Assembly (NCBI RefSeq): GCF_900102535.1 | Contig: NZ_FNBP01000003.1 | Coordinates: 256,754-320,753, forward strand | Length of the DNA: 64,000 bases | Origin: Sulfitobacter delicatus | GTDB lineage: Bacteria > Pseudomonadota > Alphaproteobacteria > Rhodobacterales > Rhodobacteraceae | Direction: 5' to 3' | Shown here: piece after piece, positions 1-7,223 of the stretch | Position numbering within the stretch: the first letter of the stretch is position 1 | How the letters are laid out: each line of letters starts with the position of its first letter | Notes under the pieces: model-generated | Databases searched by the model: none | What the model saw: the letters and a program-made list of their open reading frames with translations, nothing else | What the model was told of the DNA's origin: nothing | Made by a program: the position numbers and the translations under genes

Positions 1-131
1 ACGACGGCCACGTCATCCCCCGGTACGCTGCGGTATTGGGCGATCACCCGGCGCCACCGCTCCATCGTCAGCATAGGGAACCAGACGGAGACGATCTGCG
101 GCGCGGGGGCTTTGGCGTTTTTCGGGGTCAT
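1..131 (-). CDS. imuB: ImuB, Y-family DNA polymerase-like protein (5' end only)
   Basis: The reverse strand from ATG at 131 opens a frame that runs off the window edge. It encodes a short lead and then IVSVWFPMLTMERW, which matches the 'SLWFPRL' start of ImuB/DinB-like proteins. ImuB is the inactive Y-family subunit of the ImuA-ImuB-DnaE2 mutasome; it bridges the beta clamp to DnaE2 during SOS mutagenesis (family knowledge). Only about 43 residues are visible. The ATG overlaps the imuA frame, and the -1/+1 relation of the two frames implies translational coupling. The product call rests on this N-terminal motif and on the upstream imuA; dnaE2 would be expected further left, outside the window. 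Confidence 0.75.
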   Translation of the reverse strand, partial: MTPKNAKAPAPQIVSVWFPMLTMERWRRVIAQYRSVPGDDVAV

Positions 132-759
132 GGCTGGCCACCCAACGGCCCGGTGGATGCCCGCGGGCGCGAAACAGGTCGAGATCCCACCGCGCCGCGC
201 CCGGCGCCTGCGCGTCCTGCGGATGGGCTTGCGAGGGCAGGGCAGAGATGCGCCAGCGCATCCGTGCCGCACTCAGGCCCCCCGGATCGCCGCTGCGAAT
301 GAGATAGAGCGGCACGCCCGAGGCCTCGGCCCGGAGCGACAGCCGTTTGGTGGCGGTGAAATCCAGCACCTCCGGCCCGCCATGGACCTCGCCGATCACC
401 GCAGAAAGCCCCGCGCAGGCCGCCCCTTCCTCCATCGTCCAAAGCACGTCGCGCGGGTGGCTGACGGTGACCAGCAGCACCGGCTGCTCCAGCCCGAAAC
501 CGCGCAGGCTGGGGGTATAGGGCGCCCCATTCTCGCGCCGCGACAGAAAGTCTTGCACCCAAAGCACCGGGCCGGCGCTTTGCGGCAGCAGCGAGAGCAC
601 AAAACCGGTGGCCGAGGGGGCTGCAAACCCGGTCGGAAACACATCCGTCAGCGGCGCATGTGTGGCCAGCACCCCCGGCTCGGGGGGCGTCGACGGCTTG
701 CGCCGTGGCAGGGTAAGGACCTGCCCATATGAAGAATCGGTTGTCATGCACGAATCCAT
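13..759 (-). CDS. imuA: ImuA, SOS mutagenesis accessory protein
   Basis: A 248-residue protein related to the RecA/SulA-like ImuA family, the first gene of the damage-inducible imuA-imuB-dnaE2 cassette. Visible family features are the N-terminal proline-rich lead, a central LWVQDFLSRRENG segment, and the C-terminal RWDLDLFRARGHPPGRWVAS stretch typical of ImuA. It lacks an obvious complete Walker A motif, as is common in this family. The frame continues 119 bases past the imuB start, an unusually long out-of-frame overlap. The ATG at 759 lies two bases from a perfect LexA box; an in-frame ATG at 747 is the alternative start. Neither has a convincing Shine-Dalgarno sequence. Confidence 0.85.
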   Translation of the reverse strand: MDSCMTTDSSYGQVLTLPRRKPSTPPEPGVLATHAPLTDVFPTGFAAPSATGFVLSLLPQSAGPVLWVQDFLSRRENGAPYTPSLRGFGLEQPVLLVTVSHPRDVLWTMEEGAACAGLSAVIGEVHGGPEVLDFTATKRLSLRAEASGVPLYLIRSGDPGGLSAARMRWRISALPSQAHPQDAQAPGAARWDLDLFRARGHPPGRWVASHDPEKRQSPRAADRLRLVPYADDGAVAPGDRPIPQRTGG

Positions 760-761
760 AT

Positions 762-776
762 GTTCACATTTTGTTC
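762..776. promoter_or_regulatory. LexA (SOS) box between imuA and the SRAP gene
   Basis: Perfect GTTC-N7-GTTC on the plus strand, read as GAAC-N7-GAAC towards imuA. This is the established alphaproteobacterial LexA operator. It lies two bases before the imuA ATG and 109 bases before the divergent SRAP gene, so it may control both, although only the imuA promoter clearly overlaps it. Confidence 0.9.
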
Positions 777-779
777 TAC

Positions 780-808
780 ATATAAATCACGAACTGCGGT
801 CCTGTCAA
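780..808 (-). promoter_or_regulatory. imuA promoter
   Basis: On the reverse strand a perfect -35 TTGACA (808-803) is followed after 17 bases by TTATAT/TATATG (about 785-779). Transcription would start inside the LexA box, leaving a leader of roughly 15 bases with no Shine-Dalgarno sequence. LexA binding at 762-776 would cover the start site. Confidence 0.6.
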
Positions 809-885
809 AGATCGCTGCACCCTTGCCGGGGGCTAATAAAACCGCATCTACTGGGCGCAACCACGGCGGCAAGGGGGCCTGATCC

Positions 886-1524
886 ATGTGCAATCTCTAT
901 TCCCTGACCAAGGGCCAAGACGCGATCCGCGGCTGGTTCGACGGCATCGATGACCAAGCGGGCAATCTGCCGCCGATGCCCGGCATCTACCCCGATTACA
1001 GCGCTCCCGTGGTACGCGGCGGCGCGGAGGGCCCGGTGCTCACCATGATGCGGTGGGGGATGCCCTCGCCGGCCTTCGCGCTCAAGGGCAAAAAGACCGA
1101 CCGCGGTGTCACCAACGTGCGCAACATCGGCTCGCCCCATTGGCGGCGCTGGTTGGGGCCGGAGCATCGCTGCGTCGTGCCCTTCACCAGTTTTTCAGAG
1201 CCGCACAACCGCCCCGGCCAGCCCTCGCGCCCGGTCTGGTTCGCGCTCGACGAAGACCGCCCGCTGGCGTTTTTCGCCGGGATTTGGACGCAGTGGACCT
1301 CCGTGCGCAAACTCAAGGACGGTGAGACGACCGACAACCTCTATGGTTTTCTGACCACCGAGGCGAATGCCGAGGTCGGCGCGGTGCACCCCAAGGCGAT
1401 GCCGGTAATCCTGACCTCGCCCGAGGCCGTGCAGGCGTGGCTGAGCGCCGAGACCGCCGATCTGCCCGCCTTACAACAACCCCTCCCGGATGGGACATTG
1501 CAGGTCATCGACCCCGAGGATTAA
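886..1524 (+). CDS. SOS response-associated peptidase family protein (SRAP; YedK/HMCES type)
   Basis: A 212-residue SRAP domain protein. After removal of the initiator Met, Cys2 (MCNLYS) becomes N-terminal; in the family this residue forms a thiazolidine link with abasic sites in single-stranded DNA, shielding them. The other expected active-site positions are present: Asn77 in TNVRN, Glu105 in FTSFSEP and His168 in AVHPKAMPVIL. The Shine-Dalgarno AAGGGGG lies upstream of ATG 886. The gene diverges from imuA across a LexA box and converges on the UdgX-fusion gene, the two stop codons sharing the four bases TTAA. The abasic-site role is inferred from family knowledge. Confidence 0.93.
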   Translation: MCNLYSLTKGQDAIRGWFDGIDDQAGNLPPMPGIYPDYSAPVVRGGAEGPVLTMMRWGMPSPAFALKGKKTDRGVTNVRNIGSPHWRRWLGPEHRCVVPFTSFSEPHNRPGQPSRPVWFALDEDRPLAFFAGIWTQWTSVRKLKDGETTDNLYGFLTTEANAEVGAVHPKAMPVILTSPEAVQAWLSAETADLPALQQPLPDGTLQVIDPED

Positions 1525-2951
1525 GCCGCCTCCGCCATCATCCGCGCGGCCATGGCGAGATCGGAGCGGAACTGCGCCTCGGCTTCCTCGCGCCGCGCCG
1601 GGTCCGGCACGCGCAAGAGGTAGGACGGGTGCAGGGTGATCAGCACCGGGATGCCCTCGGGCCCCGCCTCAATGCTGCCGCGCCGCTTGAGAATGCCCGT
1701 GCCCTTGCCGGTCAGGCTCTGCGCCGCCGTGGCACCCATGGCGAGGATCAACTTGGGCTGTACCTGCGCCACCTCGGCGTTGACCCACCAGCGACACTGA
1801 TCGATCTCGGGTGTCTCGGGGCGCTGGTGGATGCGGCGTTTGCCGCGGGCGGTGAAATTGAAGTGTTTGACGGCATTGGTGACAAAGGCGGCCTCGCGGT
1901 CGAGGCCAGCCTCTGCCGCCACCCGGTCGAACATCTGCCCGGCGGGGCCCACGAAGGGGCGTCCCGCGAGATCCTCCTGATCGCCGGGCTGTTCGCCCAC
2001 CACCATCAGATCGGCATTCCGCGGCCCTTCGCCCGGCACGGCTTGGGTGGCGTGGCAGTGTAGCGGGCAGCGGGTGCAAGCGCGGATGGCCGAGGGGAGT
2101 TCCTCCATCGGGCCATCCCAAGCGGAATCGAAGGCCGAAAGCTGCGCCTGCACGCGGTCCATGCGGACGGGGGGCAGGGTGGGCGCGGCTTCGGCCATGG
2201 CGCGGGCGCGGGCAGGGGCTTCGGCGATCATCTGCGGGATGAAGGCGGCCTCGGGCATGTTTTTCCAGTATTTCTTGGGCATCTCGGATTGCATCGCCTT
2301 CACCATCAAGCGGGCGGGGTTAAAGATGTTTTGGAAATAGGTGATCCACAACTGCTCGCCTGCGTCCTCGGGGAGGTCGGGCTTGGCATGGCCCTCTTGG
2401 AAGGTGAGTTTGCCATTCTCGAAAATCGCCGAGACATCTGGCGTGAGAATGCGCCAGTCCATATCCGAAAACCGCCGGACGAAGAAATCCGCCGTCGGCT
2501 CCACCGTGTGATGCGTGGGCTCGAACCAAGCCGCGAAACTGCGGCGCGGCGCATCGGGAGCGCCGATCTCGCGGAAGCGGACGAAGGCTTTCATCTTGTG
2601 CTGGCAGCGACGGACGTTCTTCTCCATCCCCCGCAGCACGGCGAGGTCCGCATCGCCCCGATCCGCCATCAGATGCGGCGCGTCCTTCACCCGCCACAAA
2701 AAGGCATAGAGCCGGGCGAAACGCTCGGGATCGCTGTGCCAGACGGCGGTTTCGGCCATGGAGATAAAGCTGCGCGGGACCGAGACCTTGCCCCCCGACG
2801 GCGTGGCACTTTCCCCGCCAAAAAGATCGGGTGCCGCCGCGTGGTCGCCCCAGAGGATTTGCTCCGGCGGCACACCCGCCGCCAGAAATCCGCGTGCGGC
2901 TTCGCGCCATACCTTGGCCGTGCCGATGGGGGACAGGGTGACGTGGTGCAT
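1521..2951 (-). CDS. DUF4130 - UdgX-type uracil-DNA glycosylase fusion protein
   Basis: A 476-residue two-domain protein. The N-terminal half (about 1-250) is the DUF4130 'probable DNA metabolism protein' domain. The C-terminal half (about 280-476) is a family 4-like uracil-DNA glycosylase with GEQPGDQED near its start and the UdgX hallmark loop KRRIHQ at residues 371-376. In characterised UdgX the loop histidine (here His375) bonds covalently to the DNA sugar after uracil removal, so the protein acts once and stays attached. No [4Fe-4S] check was possible beyond visible cysteines. Its ATG overlaps the stop of the upstream radical SAM gene by one base, so both are expressed together, probably under LexA control. 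Confidence 0.9.
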   Translation of the reverse strand: MHHVTLSPIGTAKVWREAARGFLAAGVPPEQILWGDHAAAPDLFGGESATPSGGKVSVPRSFISMAETAVWHSDPERFARLYAFLWRVKDAPHLMADRGDADLAVLRGMEKNVRRCQHKMKAFVRFREIGAPDAPRRSFAAWFEPTHHTVEPTADFFVRRFSDMDWRILTPDVSAIFENGKLTFQEGHAKPDLPEDAGEQLWITYFQNIFNPARLMVKAMQSEMPKKYWKNMPEAAFIPQMIAEAPARARAMAEAAPTLPPVRMDRVQAQLSAFDSAWDGPMEELPSAIRACTRCPLHCHATQAVPGEGPRNADLMVVGEQPGDQEDLAGRPFVGPAGQMFDRVAAEAGLDREAAFVTNAVKHFNFTARGKRRIHQRPETPEIDQCRWWVNAEVAQVQPKLILAMGATAAQSLTGKGTGILKRRGSIEAGPEGIPVLITLHPSYLLRVPDPARREEAEAQFRSDLAMAARMMAEAA

Positions 2952-4186
2952 CAGAAGAGCGTCATCTGTTCAGGCGGGGGGGCGAAGCGGGCGCGCAGGT
3001 TGGCGCTGTCAGTGAGGCCCCCGGGCGTCCAGCCCCCGGCGGTGGTGAAGGCACGGGCCTTTTTCATCGAGGCGCCCATGCGGGTGAGGTCTTCGTACCG
3101 CAGACTGCGGTGCCGCCGTGTGGCGAGGATGCGGGTCACCGTTTTCACGCCAAAGCCGGGCACCCGCAGCAACATTTCGCGGCTGGCGCGGTTCACGTCG
3201 AGGGGGAAGTGTTCGCGGTGCACCAGCGCCCAAGCGAGCTTGGGGTCGATTTCGAGGTCGAGGTTGCCGTCGCGGGTGACAGAGGTGATCTCGTCCAATT
3301 GAAAATCGTAAAACCGCAGCAGCCAGTCGGCCTGATAGAGCCGGTGCTCGCGTTGCAGCGGCGGGCGGATCAGCGGCAGTTTGGCGGAACTGTCGGGGAT
3401 CGGGGAGAAGGCGGAGTAATAAACGCGTTTGAGCTTGTAGCTGGAGTAAAGCCGCGTCGATTGGCCGAGCACCGTGGCATCGTTGGAGCCATCCGCGCCG
3501 ATGATCATCTGGGTCGACTGGCCTGCGGGGGCAAAGCGCGGCGGGCGTTTGCCTGTATAGGATTTCTCTTTGCCTGCGTCCTTCACCATCCGCACATTGG
3601 CCATGGCCCGGCGGATCTGTTCGGGCTTTTTCTCGGGCGCATATTGCTGCACCGCGCTGTCGGTGGGCAGTTCGACATTGATCGACAGGCGGTCGGCCAG
3701 ACGCCCGGCTTCTTCGATCAACTCGGGCGAAGCATCGGGGATCGTCTTGAGATGGATATAGCCACGAAAGTTCTCTTCGTGCCGCAGCTTGCGGGCGATC
3801 TGCACCATGTCGGACATGGTGGCATCCGGCGATCGGATCACGCCAGACGACAGAAACAGCCCTTCGATATAGTTGCGGCGGTAGAACTCGATGGTGAGCT
3901 TCACCACCTCATCCACGCTAAACCGCGCTCGGTCGACATTTGAGGACACGCGGTTGATGCAATAGCTGCAATCATAGATGCAGAAATTGGTCATCAGGAT
4001 TTTCAGCAGACTGATGCAGCGCCCATCGGGGGCGTATGCGTGGCAGATGCCGCTGCCTTCGTTGGAGCCCAGCCCCTTACCATCGCGCGAGTCGCGTTTG
4101 GTTGAGCCCGAGGAGGCGCAGGAGGCGTCGTATTTCGCCGCATCGCTGAGAATCGCCAGTTTTTGATCGAGTGTCTGTTTTGCCAT
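2951..4186 (-). CDS. Putative DNA modification/repair radical SAM protein (UDG-linked family)
   Basis: A 411-residue radical SAM enzyme with the cluster-binding motif C69-x3-C73-x2-C76 (FCIYDCSYC) preceded by KYDASCASSG, typical of the family that always travels with DUF4130/UDG proteins. The C-terminal third carries a helix-hairpin-helix DNA-binding segment (LLRVPGFGVKTVTRILATRR). The substrate is unknown; a DNA base or lesion is inferred from the partner and the HhH. The start at 4186 (MAKQTLDQ) was chosen because an upstream in-frame ATG at 4207 would place the LexA box inside the coding region. The predicted -10 sits six bases upstream of the ATG, so the mRNA may be leaderless. Confidence 0.88.
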   Translation of the reverse strand: MAKQTLDQKLAILSDAAKYDASCASSGSTKRDSRDGKGLGSNEGSGICHAYAPDGRCISLLKILMTNFCIYDCSYCINRVSSNVDRARFSVDEVVKLTIEFYRRNYIEGLFLSSGVIRSPDATMSDMVQIARKLRHEENFRGYIHLKTIPDASPELIEEAGRLADRLSINVELPTDSAVQQYAPEKKPEQIRRAMANVRMVKDAGKEKSYTGKRPPRFAPAGQSTQMIIGADGSNDATVLGQSTRLYSSYKLKRVYYSAFSPIPDSSAKLPLIRPPLQREHRLYQADWLLRFYDFQLDEITSVTRDGNLDLEIDPKLAWALVHREHFPLDVNRASREMLLRVPGFGVKTVTRILATRRHRSLRYEDLTRMGASMKKARAFTTAGGWTPGGLTDSANLRARFAPPPEQMTLF

Positions 4187-4188
4187 GT

Positions 4189-4203
4189 GTTCTATATATG
4201 TTC
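4189..4203. promoter_or_regulatory. LexA (SOS) box of the radical SAM-UdgX operon
   Basis: Perfect GTTC-N7-GTTC (GAAC-ATATATA-GAAC in the direction of the gene), two bases before the ATG at 4186. It also contains the -10 element, so LexA binding would block RNA polymerase. This places the radical SAM/UdgX pair in the SOS regulon. Confidence 0.9.
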
Positions 4204-4221
4204 TCATGGCGGGGGTGTCAT
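4193..4221 (-). promoter_or_regulatory. Promoter of the radical SAM-UdgX operon
   Basis: On the reverse strand -35 ATGACA (4221-4216), a 17-base spacer and -10 TATATA (4198-4193). Six bases separate the -10 from the ATG, which predicts transcription starting at or next to the start codon. Confidence 0.55.
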
Positions 4222-4342
4222 TAGGAGAAGTTAACGACGCCGATAAACTGGGCGTGATACCGCCAGTTCGTGCTGTGTATAAGGGCGGGAATGAGCGGGC
4301 GCGGTTTCGTTTGACGGATGCGAAACTTGCCGCTACGAATTA

Positions 4343-4371
4343 CATGCAGATACATATTATGCAAATGCATA
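4343..4371. promoter_or_regulatory. AT-rich ATGCA/TGCAT repeat upstream of the first TRAP operon
   Basis: The 239-base gap between the radical SAM gene and the TRAP binding-protein gene holds an AT-rich island with ATGCA at 4344 and 4359 and TGCAT at 4365. It resembles a multi-site operator but matches no motif I can name. The rest of the gap shows nothing recognisable apart from a GGGAGA Shine-Dalgarno before 4426. Confidence 0.3.
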
Positions 4372-4425
4372 CGAGGGCACCGGGGCACAGATCGCGGGTC
4401 TTTGATAACAACTGGGAGACAGACA

Positions 4426-5397
4426 ATGAAAACAACAACCACGCTCAGCGCGGCGCTTTTTGCCGTTAGCACCATCGCCACCACCAGCACTGCCAGCGCC
4501 GAGGAAGTTACCCTGCGCGCCGTGTCGGCCTTTACCCTCGGTACTGCTTTCAGCCGTGAATTTGAATCCTTTGTCGATTGGGTCAACGAGAACGGCAAAG
4601 GGGTCGTGCAGATCAATATGGTCGGTGGGCCCGAGGCCGTGCCACCGTTCGAGCTTGGCAATGCCGTGCAATCCGGCGTCGTCGACATCGCCAACAACAC
4701 CACGGCCTATTACCCGAACCTGCTGCCCACGGGCGACGCGCTGCATCTGGCGGAAAACACCATCCAAGAGCAGCGCGAGAATGGCTGCTATGAGCTGGTC
4801 GACCGCATTCACCAAGAGCAGATGAATGTCAAATACCTCGGCCATGGCGGCGACGGCATCGGCTATCATCTCTATCTGACGAAACCGATCGACGGGCCGG
4901 ACCTCAGCGGCCTGACCATCCGCACCACGCCGGTCTATCAGGCTATGTTCACGCAGCTGGGCGCCAATCTGGTGCGCACCGCGCCGGGCGAAGTCTATAG
5001 CGCGTTGGAGCGTGGGGCGATTGACGGCTACGGCTGGCCCTCGCAGGGTGTGCTCGATCTCGGCTGGGATGAGCAGACGAAATACCGTGTCGATCCAAGC
5101 TTTTACAACGTCGATGTGAACACTCTGGTGAACCTCGACACATGGAACTCACTCACCGACGAACAGCGCGCCAAGCTCGAAGAGGGTGCGGCTTGGATGG
5201 AAGAGCTTAACAACGACAACGCCGACCGCAACGCGTCGGAATATGCCGCGCAGGCCGAGGCGGGGATCGAGACCATCACGCTGAGCGAAGCGGATGCCGA
5301 GGCTTGGACCAATGCCGCGCGCGACGCGGGCTGGGCTGCGGTGGAAGAGGTGGATGCCGATCTCGCGCAGCAGATGCGCGCCTGCATGACCAAGTAA
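4426..5397 (+). CDS. TRAP transporter substrate-binding protein (DctP family)
   Basis: A 323-residue periplasmic binding protein with a signal peptide (about 1-25, cleaved after TASA) and the DctP fold signature, including the conserved LSGLTIRTTPVYQ region around residues 155-170 where the arginine normally pairs with a substrate carboxylate. It is followed directly by the small and large membrane subunits, completing a tripartite ATP-independent transporter. The substrate is unknown: no catabolic genes or regulator are adjacent. The start at 4426 follows GGGAGA and begins the signal peptide; longer in-frame extensions lack a ribosome site. Confidence 0.9.
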   Translation: MKTTTTLSAALFAVSTIATTSTASAEEVTLRAVSAFTLGTAFSREFESFVDWVNENGKGVVQINMVGGPEAVPPFELGNAVQSGVVDIANNTTAYYPNLLPTGDALHLAENTIQEQRENGCYELVDRIHQEQMNVKYLGHGGDGIGYHLYLTKPIDGPDLSGLTIRTTPVYQAMFTQLGANLVRTAPGEVYSALERGAIDGYGWPSQGVLDLGWDEQTKYRVDPSFYNVDVNTLVNLDTWNSLTDEQRAKLEEGAAWMEELNNDNADRNASEYAAQAEAGIETITLSEADAEAWTNAARDAGWAAVEEVDADLAQQMRACMTK

Positions 5398-5403
5398 GCA
5401 AAG

Positions 5404-5898
5404 ATGATCTCGATCCTCTTTGACCGGGCACTCCGGGGGCTGGCCGTTTTATCGGCCGGTATCCTCGGGGTGATCGCGGTGTTCATCGCCCTCAATGTGG
5501 TGCTGCGCAATCTCGGGTTGCCGGTGGTCTATGGCGCGTTGGATGCGATCCAATATGCGCTGATGATCGCCACCTTCCTCGGCGCACCTTGGGTGCTGTC
5601 GATTGGCGGACATGTGAAGGTTGACCTGATCACCAGCAATCTGACCGAGGGCACCTCCCGTGCGTTGACCCGCCTTACCAGCGCCATCGGCGCGGTGACG
5701 GCAGGGGTGCTGGGCTGGTACGGGCTGCAAGCGGTGCTGGCTTCGGCGGCGCGTGGCTCGATGATCCGCACCTCTTTTGTGATCCCCGAGTGGTGGATGC
5801 TGGCCTTTGTGCCGCTGTCGCTGGGGCTCTGCACCATCATCTTTATCCGACGTTTGCTCTTTCCGGAAACGGCCGAGCGTAGCCTGAGTGGTCTTTGA
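5404..5898 (+). CDS. TRAP transporter small permease subunit (DctQ family)
   Basis: A 164-residue protein with four predicted membrane helices (about 11-33, 47-66, 88-110, 130-150), the usual DctQ size. It contains the family hallmark of an early NVVLRN segment and GAPWVLSIGGHVKVDL in the second helix-loop. It starts six bases after the binding-protein gene and ends one base before the large-subunit ATG, which indicates one transcript. It joins DctM in the inner membrane. Confidence 0.9.
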   Translation: MISILFDRALRGLAVLSAGILGVIAVFIALNVVLRNLGLPVVYGALDAIQYALMIATFLGAPWVLSIGGHVKVDLITSNLTEGTSRALTRLTSAIGAVTAGVLGWYGLQAVLASAARGSMIRTSFVIPEWWMLAFVPLSLGLCTIIFIRRLLFPETAERSLSGL

Positions 5899-5899
5899 C

Positions 5900-7216
5900 A
5901 TGGAATGGGGCCTGATCCTGACCCTTATGCTGGGCGGTTTGGCGGTATTGCTGCTGATCGGCCTGCCGGTCGCATTTGCCTTTATCGCCGTGACCACCGT
6001 GGGCGCGTATTTCGTGCTGGGCGGAGACCGCGGCATCCTGCAACTGGCGCGCAATTCGGCGCAGTCGGTGGCGAATTTTCAACTCGCACCGATACCGCTG
6101 TTTATCCTGATGGGAGAGATCCTGTTTCAGACCGGGGTGGCGCACCGGGCCATCGACGCGATTGAGCGTGTGGTGACGCGCATCCCGGGGCGCATGTCGG
6201 TGGTGACAATCTTTGGCGGCACGATCTTTGCCGCCCTCTCGGGCTCGACCATTGCCAATACCGCGATGCTGGGCGGCACGCTGCTGCCGGGGATGCTGAA
6301 GCGCGGCTATCACCCGTCGATGGCCATGGGGCCGATCATGGCCTCGGGCGCGATTGCCATGCTGATCCCGCCCTCGGCCCTGGCGGTTCTGGTGGGCTCG
6401 CTTGCGGGCATCTCCATCGCCGGGCTGCTGATCGCGGGTGTGCTGCCCGCGCTGCTGCTGGCGGTGCTCTTCGTGGCCTATGTGGTCGGGCGCAGCTTGC
6501 TCGACCCCAAAGTCGCGCCGCCGGATGTCTATGAAGAGATGTCCCTGCGCGAGCGTTGGACGCCCTTTGCAATCTATGTGCTTCCGCTGTCGGTGCTCTT
6601 TGCCGTGGTGATCGGCTCGCTGCTGGCGGGCATCGCCACGCCGACGGAAAGCGCGGCCTTGGGCAGCATCACCGCCGTGATCATCGGCGCGGCCTACCGC
6701 TCGCTGAGCTGGGCCAAACTGGGCAAGGCGCTGATGGAGACGCTGAAGCTGTCGGTGATGATCCTCTTCATCATCGCTGCCAGCCAGACCTTTGCTCAGG
6801 TGCTCAGCTTTTCGGGGGCCACCAACGGGCTGATCAACGCCATCAACAGCTTTGACCCGACACCGCTGATGGTGCTCTTGGGCATGATCGCGATCCTGCT
6901 GTTTCTGGGCTGTTTCATTGACCAGGTGTCGATGCTGATGGTCACCGTGCCCGTCTTTGTGCCGCTGGCGAATGCCATGGGGATCAATGAGTTGGTGCTA
7001 GGCGTGGTCTATCTGCTGACCATGGAGATCGGCCTGCTGACCCCGCCTTTCGGACTGCTCTTGTTCGTCATGCGCGGCGTGGCACCGCCGGAGATCCGGA
7101 TGCCGCAGATCTATGCGGCGGTGATGCCTTTCCTGCTGATCAAACTCTTCGTGCTGGCGCTAATCGTCTGGGTGCCAGAGATTGGGACTTGGCTGCCCAG
7201 CCTGATGGGCCGGTAG
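5900..7216 (+). CDS. TRAP transporter large permease subunit (DctM family)
   Basis: A 438-residue integral membrane protein with about 12-13 hydrophobic segments. It shows the DctM signatures GTIFAALSGSTIANTAMLG (about 105-125) and the conserved GIATPTESAALG loop near residue 245. This subunit forms the Na+-driven transport channel. The start at 5900 (MEWGLI) lies immediately after the dctQ stop; a GTG at 5888 inside dctQ is a weaker alternative. It converges on the matR-like gene seven bases away. Confidence 0.93.
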   Translation: MEWGLILTLMLGGLAVLLLIGLPVAFAFIAVTTVGAYFVLGGDRGILQLARNSAQSVANFQLAPIPLFILMGEILFQTGVAHRAIDAIERVVTRIPGRMSVVTIFGGTIFAALSGSTIANTAMLGGTLLPGMLKRGYHPSMAMGPIMASGAIAMLIPPSALAVLVGSLAGISIAGLLIAGVLPALLLAVLFVAYVVGRSLLDPKVAPPDVYEEMSLRERWTPFAIYVLPLSVLFAVVIGSLLAGIATPTESAALGSITAVIIGAAYRSLSWAKLGKALMETLKLSVMILFIIAASQTFAQVLSFSGATNGLINAINSFDPTPLMVLLGMIAILLFLGCFIDQVSMLMVTVPVFVPLANAMGINELVLGVVYLLTMEIGLLTPPFGLLLFVMRGVAPPEIRMPQIYAAVMPFLLIKLFVLALIVWVPEIGTWLPSLMGR

Positions 7217-7223
7217 GGAAGGG

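Noticed and set aside
4185-4469. Small open frame in the gap before the first TRAP gene
   Set aside because: It starts inside the LexA/promoter region of the opposite gene, overlaps the TRAP signal peptide in another frame and has no recognisable product.
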